This document shows, piece after piece, positions 6,622 through 17,156 of a DNA stretch of 64,000 nt. This DNA is from Arenibacter sp. 6A1 (lineage in GTDB: Bacteria; Bacteroidota; Bacteroidia; Flavobacteriales; Flavobacteriaceae): assembly GCF_012272855.1 (NCBI RefSeq), contig NZ_JAAXCQ010000003.1, positions 242,453-306,452 of the forward strand. The letters run 5' to 3'. The position numbers and the translations under genes are program-made. Within the stretch, counting starts at the first letter, position 1. The number at the start of each line of letters is the position of its first letter. Under the pieces are notes generated by a model. It had not been told where the DNA came from. It worked only from the letters and a program-made list of their open reading frames with translations, and did no database searches.

Positions 6622-8627
6622 TGCCGATAACAGAAAAGAGCATATTGACTAGGTTATATATTGTGGCAGGATGTCTATTCTTGTTCGCAATTGCTGTTTT
6701 GGTCAAATTGGTCAGTATTCAGATGGTAGACGGGGACAAATATAGGAAGTTGGCCATGGAGAGCACTTCCAAATTGTTTACTATAGCTCCCAACAGGGGA
6801 AATCTATATTCGGACGATGGTAGTTTGTTGGCAACCTCTGTGTCTAGGTACACTATTAGATTCGATGCCGAAACCGTTAGTAGTAAAGATTTTGAAGAAA
6901 ATATAAAACCGTTATCCGACGCCTTGGGGAAATTGTTTGGAAGAACATCTTCTTACTATCAACAATTGTTGAGAAAGGCAAGGGCCAATAAAAACCGATA
7001 TGCTTTAGTCGCTAGGAATTTGGACTATTCGGAGTATATGGCGGTAAAGAAAATGCCTTTGTTTAAAAAAGGGCCCTATAAAGGCGGACTGATTATTGAG
7101 CAAAAAACGGTTCGAGAGCATCCTTTGGGGAAAATTGCAGAACGCAGTGTAGGTTATGAAAGAGTAGATGAGAACGGGTACTATACGCGTGTGGGGTTAG
7201 AAGGCGCCTTTGGGGATTACCTAAGAGGGCAGGAAGGTAAGCGATTGAAGCAAAAAATAGCCAAGGGGCAGTGGAAACCTATAGGATGGGATAATGAGGT
7301 AGAGCCAAAAGACGGGTATGATGTAATTTCTACTATTGATATCAATATACAGGATATTGCGCATCATGCTTTATTAGGTCAATTAGAAAAGTATAAGGCA
7401 GATCACGGTACAGTAATAGTGATGGAGACAAAAACAGGAGAGGTTAAAGCTATTTCTAACCTGGGGCGTACCAATGATGGTCATTATTATGAAAGATTAA
7501 ATTATGCGATAGGAGAATCTCACGAGCCTGGTTCTACCTTTAAGTTGGTATCCATGGTGGTGGCCTTGGAAGATAAGGTGATTGATACCAGTACTGTTAT
7601 AGATACAGAGAACGGACGGTTTAAGGTGTACGATCGTACGGTTAGGGATTCTAAGTATGGGGGGTATGGAAAGATCTCCGCAGGACGTGCTTTTGAAGTT
7701 TCCTCGAATACCGCAATGGCCAAAATTATTCACAATAATTATAAGGATAAGCCCGAGAAATTTGTGAACCGTCTTATGAATATGAATCTTCATCAAGAAT
7801 TGGGTCTGCCGGTAAAAGGAGAGGGGAAACCTGTCATTAGATACCCTGGCGATAAAGGGTGGTCCGGTATTTCGTTGGCTTGGATGTCTTACGGTTATGA
7901 AGTGTCATTGACCCCTTTGCAGACGCTTACCTTTTATAATGCCATTGCCAATAATGGGGAAATGGTAAAGCCTAGACTTATTAAGGAAGTAAAGGAATGG
8001 GATAAGACGATTCTTAAATTTGAGAAGGAAGTCATTAACCCTTCTATTTGTTCTATGGAGACCGTGCTAAAGGTTAGGCAGTTATTGAAAAATGCCGTAG
8101 AGAAAAAACACGGGACAGGACATAAATTGTATTCCCCGAATTTTTCCATGGCCGGAAAAACTGGGACTGCTCAGAAACATTATGAGTCTAAAGACCCTGA
8201 TAAGTTAAAATATATTTCGACTTTTGCAGGTTATTTTCCAGCCGATGATCCGGAATATTCTTGTATCGTAGTTATTCATGAGCCAGACAAGAGTGTTGGG
8301 TATTATGGTGCCGATGTATCGGGTCCGGTTTTTAAGTCTGTGGCGCAAAAAATATATGCTACTTCTCCCTTGGTAGATGAGGTAGACGTAACTCTGTTGG
8401 CAGATGCTAAGTTAGATGCAGCTTATCAAAAATATTATGACACCGCTAATAAGAAGTATCATCAGATGCCAAATGTAGAAGGAATGAGCGGAATGGACGC
8501 TGTTTCTATTTTGGAGAACTTAGGGGTGCAGGTAGAGGTTAAAGGAAATGGAAAGGTTAAAAGGCAGTCTATTTCCCAAGGGACAGATTTAGGAAAGGAT
8601 GCAAAAATTGTTTTGGAGTTATTATGA
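6621..8627 (+). CDS. ftsI: Penicillin-binding protein FtsI (PBP3) with PASTA domain
   Basis: This 668-residue septal peptidoglycan transpeptidase has an N-terminal membrane anchor (about residues 10-30), a dimerisation domain and a transpeptidase domain. The SxxK motif is in EPGSTFK (Ser near 303), SxN is SSN near 363, and KTG is in GKTGTAQ near 512. A PASTA domain fills the last 60 or so residues (MPNVEGMSGMDAVSIL). The start is GTG at 6621, sharing its G with the ftsL stop codon. The 3' end overlaps murE by four bases, so translation is coupled in both directions. Confidence 0.97.
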   Translation: MPITEKSILTRLYIVAGCLFLFAIAVLVKLVSIQMVDGDKYRKLAMESTSKLFTIAPNRGNLYSDDGSLLATSVSRYTIRFDAETVSSKDFEENIKPLSDALGKLFGRTSSYYQQLLRKARANKNRYALVARNLDYSEYMAVKKMPLFKKGPYKGGLIIEQKTVREHPLGKIAERSVGYERVDENGYYTRVGLEGAFGDYLRGQEGKRLKQKIAKGQWKPIGWDNEVEPKDGYDVISTIDINIQDIAHHALLGQLEKYKADHGTVIVMETKTGEVKAISNLGRTNDGHYYERLNYAIGESHEPGSTFKLVSMVVALEDKVIDTSTVIDTENGRFKVYDRTVRDSKYGGYGKISAGRAFEVSSNTAMAKIIHNNYKDKPEKFVNRLMNMNLHQELGLPVKGEGKPVIRYPGDKGWSGISLAWMSYGYEVSLTPLQTLTFYNAIANNGEMVKPRLIKEVKEWDKTILKFEKEVINPSICSMETVLKVRQLLKNAVEKKHGTGHKLYSPNFSMAGKTGTAQKHYESKDPDKLKYISTFAGYFPADDPEYSCIVVIHEPDKSVGYYGADVSGPVFKSVAQKIYATSPLVDEVDVTLLADAKLDAAYQKYYDTANKKYHQMPNVEGMSGMDAVSILENLGVQVEVKGNGKVKRQSISQGTDLGKDAKIVLELL

Positions 8628-10087
8628 GGACATTGAAAGATATATTGTATGGGGTTGGTATTTCTGCGGTAAGCGGTAGTACTGCCGTGATGGTGAACAA
8701 TATTTGTTTCGATTCGCGTAAAATAGGTATGGACGATATTTTTGTAGCCATTAAGGGAACACTGACAGATGGACATCAGTTTATAGATATCGCTATAGCA
8801 GCTGGAGCAAAAGCTATTGTGTGTGAAGAGCTGCCTGAAAAAATGATCAATGAAATTACCTATGTTCAAGTAGATAGCGGAAATAAAGCCATGGCTATAA
8901 TGGCTTCAAACTTTTATGGCAACCCATCAAAAAATTTAAAACTGGTCGGAGTTACCGGTACTAACGGAAAAACGACTGTAAGTAGTCTGTTGTACCAGTT
9001 GTTTAAGAAAGCAGGCTTTAAGGTAGGGCTGTTGTCTACTATAAAAATATTGGTAGATGATAAAGTATACCCTACGAGTCATACTACGCCAGATGCTTTG
9101 ACGATTAATAGTTATTTAAAGTTGATGAACGATGCCGGGGTAGAATATTGTTTTATGGAGGTAAGTTCTCACGGTATTCATCAAAGAAGAACCGATGGTT
9201 TGGTTTTTGAAGGGGCTATTTTTACCAATTTATCACATGATCATTTAGATTATCATCATAGTTTTGCAGAGTATAGAAATATTAAAAAAGAACTGTTCGA
9301 TAATTTACCAAAAAAGGCCTTTGCCCTTACTAATATAGACGACAAGAACGGTCTGTTCATGTTGCAAAATACCAAGGCTAAAAAACATACCTACGCCTTA
9401 AAATCATACGCCAATTACAGGGCTCAAATTTTGGAAAATCAATTTCATGGGCAGTTGCTTAAAATTGAAGAAAACGAAGTTTGGTCTAGGCTGATTGGAG
9501 ATTTTAATGCCTATAATATGCTGGCTATTTATGCTACAGCAGATATTTTGGGTCTCGAGAAATTAGAGATTTTACGGCTTCTGAGTGAGTTGGAGAATGT
9601 AGATGGACGGTTTCAGTATTATATCTCCAAACAAAAAGTTACGGCAATAGTAGATTATGCGCATACTCCCGATGCCTTGAAAAATGTATTGGAGACCATC
9701 AACTCATTAAGGACAGGAAATGAAAATGTTATCACAGTGGTAGGCTGTGGTGGCGATAGAGATAAAAGCAAACGTCCTTTAATGGGGCATATAGCATCGT
9801 CCTTAAGTAATAAGGTGGTTTTGACATCCGATAATCCAAGATCGGAGTCGCCAACAGCTATCATGGCAGAAATGGAAGCAGGTGTGGAGCCTCAAAATGT
9901 ACAAAAAATAGTGTCGATAGAGAATCGGGGACAGGCAATTAAAACGGCCTGTATGATGGCGGCACCCAATGATATTATTTTAATCGCCGGAAAAGGACAC
10001 GAAACCTATCAGGAGACTATGGGGACAAGGATAGATTTTGATGATTTTAAAATAGTGAAAGACCTGCTGAACGGTCTAAATAAATAA
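8624..10087 (+). CDS. murE: UDP-MurNAc-tripeptide synthetase MurE
   Basis: This 487-residue cytosolic Mur ligase adds the third amino acid to UDP-MurNAc-L-Ala-D-Glu. The ATP loop is GVTGTNGKTT near residues 108-117. The amino-acid pocket motif reads DNPR (in LTSDNPRSESP), which is the meso-diaminopimelate signature; Lys-adding MurE enzymes differ there. The ATG overlaps the ftsI stop by four bases. A mDAP-type wall is the norm for Gram-negative Bacteroidota, so motif and biology agree. Confidence 0.97.
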   Translation: MRTLKDILYGVGISAVSGSTAVMVNNICFDSRKIGMDDIFVAIKGTLTDGHQFIDIAIAAGAKAIVCEELPEKMINEITYVQVDSGNKAMAIMASNFYGNPSKNLKLVGVTGTNGKTTVSSLLYQLFKKAGFKVGLLSTIKILVDDKVYPTSHTTPDALTINSYLKLMNDAGVEYCFMEVSSHGIHQRRTDGLVFEGAIFTNLSHDHLDYHHSFAEYRNIKKELFDNLPKKAFALTNIDDKNGLFMLQNTKAKKHTYALKSYANYRAQILENQFHGQLLKIEENEVWSRLIGDFNAYNMLAIYATADILGLEKLEILRLLSELENVDGRFQYYISKQKVTAIVDYAHTPDALKNVLETINSLRTGNENVITVVGCGGDRDKSKRPLMGHIASSLSNKVVLTSDNPRSESPTAIMAEMEAGVEPQNVQKIVSIENRGQAIKTACMMAAPNDIILIAGKGHETYQETMGTRIDFDDFKIVKDLLNGLNK

Positions 10088-10121
10088 GATATAATTAACA
10101 AAAGCCAAGGAAAATTAATTT

Positions 10122-11342
10122 ATGCTATACTATTTGTTCGAATATTTGGAAAAAGAATACCAATTGCCAGGCGCAGGACTGTTTGAGTTCTTAACATTTC
10201 GTGCTTCTTTGGCGGTGTTGTTGTCCTTATTTATCGCTACCGTTTACGGTAAGAAGGTTATAGTATTCCTTCAGAAAAAACAAATAGGAGAAACAGTAAG
10301 AGATCTTGGTCTTCAAGGACAAAGCCAAAAAGCTGGTACTCCTACCATGGGTGGACTTATCATAATAATGGCAACCCTTATTCCAGTGCTATTGTTTGCT
10401 AAACTGAGCAATATTTATGTGATTCTTTTGATTATTACCACTTTATGGATGGGGGCTATTGGGTTTTTGGACGATTATATTAAAATATTTAAAAAGGATA
10501 AAGAAGGATTAAAAGGAAGATTCAAAATTTTGGGTCAAGTTGTTTTGGGACTTATCGTTGGAACTACGCTATACTTTCATCCAGGGGTTACCATGAAGGA
10601 AAGTACCCATAAAGGAATGACCCAAGGTACTGAAATAGCGCAACAGGCCAGTGTAGAAATAAAATCGATCAAAACGACCGTTCCTTTTTTTAAGAATAAT
10701 GAGTTGGATTATACGAGTTTTATTTCTTGGATGGGAGAAGGAGCAGCAGACTACGCTTGGTTGATTTTTATCCCTATCATTATCATTATAGTAACGGCGG
10801 TATCTAATGGTGCGAACCTCACCGATGGAATTGACGGGCTTGCCGCGGGTACCTCGGCCATTATAGTATTGACCTTGATGATCTTTACCTGGATATCGGG
10901 GAACTATATATTTTCTAACTATTTAGATATAATGTTCATACCTAGGGTTGGAGAATTAGTTGTCTTTTTAGCTGCCTTTGTGGGGGCTTTGGTAGGATTT
11001 TTATGGTACAATGCCTATCCTGCTACAGTTTTTATGGGAGATACAGGAAGTTTGACCATCGGAGGTATTATTGCGGTGATCGCTATCATCATTAGAAAAG
11101 AATTGTTGATCCCAATTTTATGTGGAATATTCTTTGCGGAATCTATTTCTGTAATGCTGCAAGTGGGGTATTTTAAATATACGAAGAAGAAATTTGGTGA
11201 GGGGAAACGGATTTTTTTAATGGCACCCTTACATCATCATTATCAGAAAAAAGGGTATCATGAGAGCAAGATTGTTACCCGATTTTGGGTAGTAGGGATT
11301 CTTTTGGCAGTTATAACCATTGTTACATTAAAGGTTCGTTAG
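10122..11342 (+). CDS. mraY: Phospho-MurNAc-pentapeptide transferase MraY
   Basis: This 406-residue polytopic membrane enzyme makes lipid I from UDP-MurNAc-pentapeptide and undecaprenyl phosphate. Family motifs are present in order: GTPTMGG, the Asp pair in [25 protein letters not shown] and the His-rich [11 protein letters not shown] loop. It is longer than the roughly 360-residue proteobacterial enzyme owing to a loop insert near residues 155-210, which I believe is usual in Bacteroidota. It is followed by murD after one base. Confidence 0.97.
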   Translation: MLYYLFEYLEKEYQLPGAGLFEFLTFRASLAVLLSLFIATVYGKKVIVFLQKKQIGETVRDLGLQGQSQKAGTPTMGGLIIIMATLIPVLLFAKLSNIYVILLIITTLWMGAIGFLDDYIKIFKKDKEGLKGRFKILGQVVLGLIVGTTLYFHPGVTMKESTHKGMTQGTEIAQQASVEIKSIKTTVPFFKNNELDYTSFISWMGEGAADYAWLIFIPIIIIIVTAVSNGANLTDGIDGLAAGTSAIIVLTLMIFTWISGNYIFSNYLDIMFIPRVGELVVFLAAFVGALVGFLWYNAYPATVFMGDTGSLTIGGIIAVIAIIIRKELLIPILCGIFFAESISVMLQVGYFKYTKKKFGEGKRIFLMAPLHHHYQKKGYHESKIVTRFWVVGILLAVITIVTLKVR

Positions 11343-11343
11343 T

Positions 11344-12678
11344 ATGAAAAGATTAGTGGTTTTAGGAGGAGGAGAAAGTGGGGTTGGTACCGCTATATTG
11401 GGATTGCAAAAAGGCTACGATGTTTTTGTGTCGGATAAAGGCGCTATAAAGGAAGCGTATAAAAAGGTTCTTAAGGACCATAAAATTGTATGGGAAGAAA
11501 ATCAGCATACAGAGGCTAAGATCCTAAATGCCGATTTGGTGATGAAAAGTCCTGGCATACCAGACAATGTGCCGTTAATTAAATTATTAAAGGAAAAGGA
11601 TATTCCTGTGGTTTCCGAAATAGAATTTGCTTTTAACTATACCAAAGCAACAATTATTGGGATTACGGGGAGCAATGGGAAAACAACCACTACGGCCCTA
11701 GTAAACCATCTCTTAAAAGAAGGCGGTTTAAAAGTGGGAATGGCTGGGAATATTGGCGATAGTTTCGCGAAAATGGTGGCTAATACCGATGTAGATTACT
11801 ATGTTTTGGAAATCAGTAGTTTTCAGTTAGACGGGGTGGTCGATTTTAGGCCAAATATTGCCATCTTAACGAATATTACACCAGATCATCTGGATCGGTA
11901 CAACTATAATTTTGAGAATTATATAGCCTCAAAATTCAGGATTGCAAAAAATCAGACCAATGAGGACTATTTAATTTACGATGCCGACGATGAAGTAATT
12001 GTAGAGTGGTTATCAAAAAACCCGGTAAAATCGAAGTTATTGCCTTTTTCATTAGAGAAAAAATTAAATGAAGGGGCGTATTTAGAAGGTGATAAAATTA
12101 TTTTGATTATAAAAAATAATATCATGGAGATGAATACTGATAATTTGGCCTTGGAAGGGAAACACAACCTTAAGAATACTATGGCAGCAACAACTGCGGC
12201 CAAGCTAGTAAGTATAGGAAAGGATTCCATCCGTCGTAGTGTGGAGAGTTTTCAGGGGGTAGAGCACAGGTTAGAGAAAGTGTTGAAGATTCATCACGTA
12301 CAATATATTAATGATTCCAAAGCTACCAATGTCAATGCAACGTATTACGCATTGGAAAGTATGAAAACGCCAACGATTTGGATTGTTGGTGGAGTAGATA
12401 AGGGGAATGAGTATAAAGAATTAATGCCCTTGGTAAGGGAAAAGGTAAAGGCGATTATTTGTTTGGGAGTTGATAATTCTAAAATTAAGGATGCCTTTGG
12501 AAACGTGATAGATAGTATACAGGAAACGACAACTATGAAAGAAGCTGTGGCAATGGCCTATAAACTGGCCGAACGTGGCGATACGGTTTTATTGTCTCCT
12601 GCTTGTGCTAGTTTTGACCTTTTCGATAACTATGAGGATAGAGGGAATCAGTTTAAAAGAGCAATACATAAATTATAA
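11344..12678 (+). CDS. murD: UDP-MurNAc-L-alanine:D-glutamate ligase MurD
   Basis: This is a 444-residue cytosolic Mur ligase. The N-terminal Rossmann-type motif VVLGGGESGVG (residues 5-15) binds the UDP part, and GITGSNGKTTTT near residue 108 is the ATP loop. INDSKATN in the centre is the family motif after the hinge. It adds D-Glu to UDP-MurNAc-L-Ala. It starts one base after the mraY stop and ends three bases before ftsW. Confidence 0.97.
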   Translation: MKRLVVLGGGESGVGTAILGLQKGYDVFVSDKGAIKEAYKKVLKDHKIVWEENQHTEAKILNADLVMKSPGIPDNVPLIKLLKEKDIPVVSEIEFAFNYTKATIIGITGSNGKTTTTALVNHLLKEGGLKVGMAGNIGDSFAKMVANTDVDYYVLEISSFQLDGVVDFRPNIAILTNITPDHLDRYNYNFENYIASKFRIAKNQTNEDYLIYDADDEVIVEWLSKNPVKSKLLPFSLEKKLNEGAYLEGDKIILIIKNNIMEMNTDNLALEGKHNLKNTMAATTAAKLVSIGKDSIRRSVESFQGVEHRLEKVLKIHHVQYINDSKATNVNATYYALESMKTPTIWIVGGVDKGNEYKELMPLVREKVKAIICLGVDNSKIKDAFGNVIDSIQETTTMKEAVAMAYKLAERGDTVLLSPACASFDLFDNYEDRGNQFKRAIHKL

Positions 12679-12681
12679 TAG

Positions 12682-13875
12682 GTGGCTGGGATATTTAAAA
12701 ATATTAGTGGTGATAAGGCGATTTGGGCAGTAGTAGCCCTTTTGGCGTTATTTTCATTTTTACCAGTGTACAGTGCCAGTAGTAACTTGGTGTATGTGGT
12801 CGGTAGCGGAACCTCTATCGGCTACTTGGTAAAGCATGCCTTCCTTTTACTTCTAGGCTTTGGGATTATTTATGGGGTTCACCGTATACCGACCCATTTC
12901 TTTAAGGGCTTATCTTTAATTGCTATGCCGGTAGTATTGCTATTGTTGGCGTATACCTTGGCACAAGGAGACGTAATTGACGGTGCAAATGCTAGCCGTT
13001 GGATACGGATACCAGTGGTTGGAATTACCTTTCAGACGTCTAGTTTAGCCTCGGTTGTGCTCATGATATATGTGGCCAGATACTTGACTAAAATAAAGGA
13101 TAACACCGTTACTTTTAAAGAAAGTATTTTGCCTTTATGGACGCCGGTATTTTTGGTAATCATGCTCATATTGCCAGCAAATTTTTCTACTGCCGGGATT
13201 ATGTTTAGCATGGTGCTGCTTTTGTGTTTTTTAGGAGGTTACCCTATACGTTATTTACTGGGGATTATAGGGGCTGGAGTGTTATCGCTTACCATGTTCA
13301 TTCTTACCGCCAAGGCGGTTCCAGATTTATTTCCGAACCGAGTAGATACCTGGATGAATAGAATAGAAAGTTATTCTAATCCGGAAGATACTGAAGGCAA
13401 TTACCAAATAGAAAAAGCTAAAATTGCTATTGCTACAGGAGGTATTATGGGTAATGGTGCAGGGAAAAGTGTTATGAAGAATTTTTTACCACAGAGTTCT
13501 TCAGATTTTATATATGCCATCATTGTGGAAGAATATGGTTTGATCGGTGGATTTACACTCATGTTCTTTTATTTGTTGTTGCTTTTTAGAATTGTGGTGG
13601 TTGCTAATAGCCATCCCACAATATTTGGAAAGTTATTGGTATTGGGGGTCGGACTCCCGATAGTCTTTCAGGCATTGATAAATATGGCCGTGGCGGTAGA
13701 GTTGTTTCCCGTTACCGGACAAACATTGCCTCTGATTAGTAGTGGTGGAACATCGAGTTGGATGACTTGTTTGGCAATAGGGATTATTCTTAGTGCCAGT
13801 AACAAAAAAAGTCAGACCGAATCGGAAGAAATAGATGAGAATAACCCTTTAGAAGTATTAAGTGGACAATTATAG
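12682..13875 (+). CDS. ftsW: Septal peptidoglycan polymerase FtsW
   Basis: This 397-residue SEDS-family membrane protein has about ten hydrophobic segments. It polymerises lipid II into glycan strands together with FtsI. Visible signatures are [11 protein letters not shown] near the start and [18 protein letters not shown] near residues 340-360. The start is GTG at 12682, three bases after murD. Its last 14 bases overlap murG. The C-terminus is a short acidic cytosolic tail. Confidence 0.96.
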   Translation: MAGIFKNISGDKAIWAVVALLALFSFLPVYSASSNLVYVVGSGTSIGYLVKHAFLLLLGFGIIYGVHRIPTHFFKGLSLIAMPVVLLLLAYTLAQGDVIDGANASRWIRIPVVGITFQTSSLASVVLMIYVARYLTKIKDNTVTFKESILPLWTPVFLVIMLILPANFSTAGIMFSMVLLLCFLGGYPIRYLLGIIGAGVLSLTMFILTAKAVPDLFPNRVDTWMNRIESYSNPEDTEGNYQIEKAKIAIATGGIMGNGAGKSVMKNFLPQSSSDFIYAIIVEEYGLIGGFTLMFFYLLLLFRIVVVANSHPTIFGKLLVLGVGLPIVFQALINMAVAVELFPVTGQTLPLISSGGTSSWMTCLAIGIILSASNKKSQTESEEIDENNPLEVLSGQL

Positions 13876-14956
13876 GTTTATACTTTCGGGAGGTGGTACA
13901 GGCGGACATATTTATCCGGCCATTGCGATCGCAAATGAGTTAAAGGAAAGGTTTCCCGATGCTGAAATTTTGTTCGTAGGGGCAAAAGACAGAATGGAAA
14001 TGGAAAAAGTACCACAGGCAGGTTACAAAATAGAGGGCTTGTGGATAAGTGGGGTTCAACGGAAACTGACCCCTAAAAATTTAATGTTTCCCTTTAAAGT
14101 AATAAGTAGTTTGGTGAGATCGGCGAACATCCTTAAAAAGTTTAAACCCCATGCCGTAATTGGTACAGGAGGGTTTGCTAGCGGCCCCCTTTTAAAGGTA
14201 GCCTCGGTAAAGGGTATTCCATGTCTGATCCAAGAACAAAATTCTTATGCAGGAATTACTAATAAGTTATTAGCCGATAAGGTTAAAAAGATTTGTGTGG
14301 CTTATGAAGGGATGGATACGTTTTTTCCGAAAGAAAAGATAGTGAAGACCGGAAATCCTGTTCGGTCAGATCTGATTTCCCTATCAGAAAACAGGGAGCA
14401 GGCAATGCAGTTCTTTAACCTGGATAAGAATAAACCAACATTATTGGTGTTGGGAGGGAGTTTAGGAGCTAGGCGCATCAATGAATTGATAGAGGATAAA
14501 CTATCTTTTTTTAAAACATTTGGGTTGCAACTGATTTGGCAATGTGGTAAGCTGTATTATGAAGAATACAAAAAGTACGATAGCGAAGAGGTAAAGGTCT
14601 TCCCATTTGTAAACAGAATGGATTTTGCCTATACGGCCGCAGATATGATTATTTCGCGTGCTGGGGCAGGGGCGGTTTCGGAATTGAGTATTGTGGGGAA
14701 GCCGGTGATTTTTATACCCTCGCCTAATGTGGCGGAAGATCACCAAACCAAAAATGCAAAGGCTTTGGTGGCAAAGAATGCTGCCGTTATGATCACTGAA
14801 AGGGATTTGGATACTCAGTTTGAAGAGGACTTTATGGATTTAATGCTGACAAAAAATAGACAACAAGAATTGAGTATCAATATAAAAAAAATGGCCTTGC
14901 CCGATGCCACTAAGAAGATTGTAGATGAGATCGAAAAAATGTTGAACAAAGGGTAG
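13862..14956 (+). CDS. murG: UDP-GlcNAc:lipid I GlcNAc transferase MurG
   Basis: This 364-residue GT28 glycosyltransferase converts lipid I to lipid II at the inner face of the membrane. The glycine-rich loop [11 protein letters not shown] is at residues 10-20, with a second loop [11 protein letters not shown] and the sugar-nucleotide site [11 protein letters not shown] followed by [17 protein letters not shown] at 13862 lies inside the ftsW 3' end. After it comes a 137-bp gap without a recognisable signal before murC, the largest gap inside the cluster. Confidence 0.96.
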   Translation: MDNYRFILSGGGTGGHIYPAIAIANELKERFPDAEILFVGAKDRMEMEKVPQAGYKIEGLWISGVQRKLTPKNLMFPFKVISSLVRSANILKKFKPHAVIGTGGFASGPLLKVASVKGIPCLIQEQNSYAGITNKLLADKVKKICVAYEGMDTFFPKEKIVKTGNPVRSDLISLSENREQAMQFFNLDKNKPTLLVLGGSLGARRINELIEDKLSFFKTFGLQLIWQCGKLYYEEYKKYDSEEVKVFPFVNRMDFAYTAADMIISRAGAGAVSELSIVGKPVIFIPSPNVAEDHQTKNAKALVAKNAAVMITERDLDTQFEEDFMDLMLTKNRQQELSINIKKMALPDATKKIVDEIEKMLNKG

Positions 14957-15093
14957 TTTACATGTTATATAAGCAGGAAACAGAGATCCTGTTGATGGGA
15001 GTGAAAAGATTAGGGGATATTTTGGTATAGTAGACCCTAAAAAGAATAAAATTAAATGTACGGCATAACAGCCTTAAGAATTAAAGCATAGAA

Positions 15094-16437
15094 ATGAATA
15101 TAAAAGATATACATAACGTCTACTTTATCGGTATAGGAGGCATTGGTATGTCTGCTCTTGCCAGATACTTTAAGTTTATAAAAAAGACGGTAGCCGGTTA
15201 TGATAAGACGGCATCTCCACTGACCAAGGATTTGGAAAGTATGGGGATTGATATTCATTACGAGGATAATTTAGCATTAGTACCGCAAGGATGTTTAAAT
15301 AGAGAAAACACATTGATTGTGTACACTCCGGCTGTACCTAAGGACCATTCGGAATACCGTTATTTTATCGATCGAGGATTTGCGGTAAAAAAACGTTCCG
15401 AAGTATTGGGACTGATCACCAGGGATACGTACTGTCTGGCAGTGGCTGGTACTCATGGTAAAACGACCACTACTTGTATTTTGGCTCATTTGTTAAAAGA
15501 GTCAGGTGTTGCTATGACCGCCTTTTTAGGAGGTATATCGGAAGATTTTAATAGTAACTTTTTATTGGAAGGCACAAAATATTCAGTGGTGGAGGCAGAT
15601 GAGTTCGACCGCTCATTTTTACAGCTTTCTCCAGATATTGCTTGTGTAACTTCCATGGATGCCGATCATTTGGATATTTATGGCAATAGTGAGGGACTAA
15701 AAGATTCCTTTGTTGAGTTTACAAAAAGGTTGAAGCCCAACGGGAAACTTTTTGTACGCAATGGCTTGCCATTAGAAGGGATAACTTACGGGATAGAAGA
15801 CGACTCGGATTTTTGTATCCGAAATATAAAAATAGAAAATGGAGCCTACATATTTGATTTGGTAACTCCGGAGACTACCCTCAACGGAGTAAAGTTCCAT
15901 AAGCCTGGGGAGCATAATTTGCTTAATGGCTTAGTTGCCTTTGCAATGGCGATACAAGCTGGTGCCCCGCCACATCGCCTTGCAAAAGCATTGGCGACTT
16001 TTAAGGGAGTTCAAAGAAGATTCTCGTATCAGATAAATACGGACGAATTTGTTTTTATAGATGATTATGCGCATCACCCAACAGAAATTAACGCGGTGTA
16101 CCAAGCGGTTTCTCAAATGCATCCGGGAAAAAAAGTGTTGGCCGTATTTCAGCCACATTTATTCTCCAGAACAAAGGACTTTGTAGATGACTTTGCGGAA
16201 AGTTTGGCTAAGTTTACCAGTGTAGTATTGTTAGATATATATCCGGCAAGGGAGATGCCTATTGAAGGGGTAAGTTCACAATGGTTATTGGAAAAAATTA
16301 GTAATCCTAATAAAAAATTAGTAGAAAAGTCTACGCTTTTAGCAGAAATAAAGACACAGAAGCCCGAAGTTTTAGTGATGATGGGGGCTGGCGATATAGG
16401 TTTAGAGGTAGCTAATATTAAAAAAGAATTATTATGA
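15094..16437 (+). CDS. murC: UDP-MurNAc:L-alanine ligase MurC
   Basis: This 447-residue Mur ligase adds the first L-Ala of the stem peptide. The N-terminal VYFIGIGGIGMSALA binds UDP-MurNAc, AGTHGKTTTT near residue 118 is the ATP loop, and DDYAHHPTEI near 325 is the MurC hinge motif. The stop codon overlaps the ftsQ ATG (16434), so translation is coupled. Length and motifs are standard. Confidence 0.97.
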   Translation: MNIKDIHNVYFIGIGGIGMSALARYFKFIKKTVAGYDKTASPLTKDLESMGIDIHYEDNLALVPQGCLNRENTLIVYTPAVPKDHSEYRYFIDRGFAVKKRSEVLGLITRDTYCLAVAGTHGKTTTTCILAHLLKESGVAMTAFLGGISEDFNSNFLLEGTKYSVVEADEFDRSFLQLSPDIACVTSMDADHLDIYGNSEGLKDSFVEFTKRLKPNGKLFVRNGLPLEGITYGIEDDSDFCIRNIKIENGAYIFDLVTPETTLNGVKFHKPGEHNLLNGLVAFAMAIQAGAPPHRLAKALATFKGVQRRFSYQINTDEFVFIDDYAHHPTEINAVYQAVSQMHPGKKVLAVFQPHLFSRTKDFVDDFAESLAKFTSVVLLDIYPAREMPIEGVSSQWLLEKISNPNKKLVEKSTLLAEIKTQKPEVLVMMGAGDIGLEVANIKKELL

Positions 16438-17153
16438 AAATAAATTGGAATTTCTTTGCGATGGGAGTCCTGTTATTTGCTGTAATAGGTCTTTATATAT
16501 TTGCCAACCATCGCAATAATCGACGACATATAGAAAAGGTGAACATTTCTTTTACAGGTGATCAAAATTTTTATCTTAGCCATGAGGCCGTTCATAAATT
16601 ATTGATGCAAAAATTAGGGAATCTAGAAAATTTGCCGAAAGAAAAATTAGTTTTGAATGCTGTAGAAAAACTAATAGAATCTAATGAGATGGTGAAAAAA
16701 GCTCATGTTTATTTGACGATAAAGGGTGAGTTAAGGGCTAAAATAGAACAGCGCAAGCCTATTGGGCGAGTAGAGGGGGTTGCGAAATATTATGTGGATG
16801 AAGACGGAAAACGCATGCCTTTATCTAATAACCATTCGGCGCGAGTTCCTTTGGTTACGGGAAAAGTCACAGAGCAAAGCCTTGGTGATGTACATGATAT
16901 TATAACATTTGTAAACCAGGATGATTTTTTAAGGAAAAACGTGATAGGAATACACGTAACGGAACATCTAAATTATCTTTTAAAGTTTAGAATGGATAAT
17001 TTTGTGGTCGATTTGGGGAGAACAGAAGAGATGCCCAGGAAATTTAACAATTTTAAGGCCTTTTATTTAAAGGCACATAAAGACAAAACATTGAGTCAAT
17101 ATAGTAGAGTTAGTTTAGAATTTAATAACCAGGTAGTTTGCACCAAAATATAA
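16434..17153 (+). CDS. ftsQ: Cell division protein FtsQ
   Basis: This 239-residue bitopic protein has one membrane helix (about residues 6-22, FAMGVLLFAVIGLYIFA) and a periplasmic part. The first 70 residues after the helix resemble a POTRA domain (VNISFTGDQNFYLSHEAV), and YYVDEDGKRMPLS is typical of bacteroidotal FtsQ. It links the FtsBL complex with the septal ring. Sequence identity across phyla is low, so the place between murC and ftsA weighs in the call. Confidence 0.92.
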   Translation: MKINWNFFAMGVLLFAVIGLYIFANHRNNRRHIEKVNISFTGDQNFYLSHEAVHKLLMQKLGNLENLPKEKLVLNAVEKLIESNEMVKKAHVYLTIKGELRAKIEQRKPIGRVEGVAKYYVDEDGKRMPLSNNHSARVPLVTGKVTEQSLGDVHDIITFVNQDDFLRKNVIGIHVTEHLNYLLKFRMDNFVVDLGRTEEMPRKFNNFKAFYLKAHKDKTLSQYSRVSLEFNNQVVCTKI

Positions 17154-17156
17154 GTT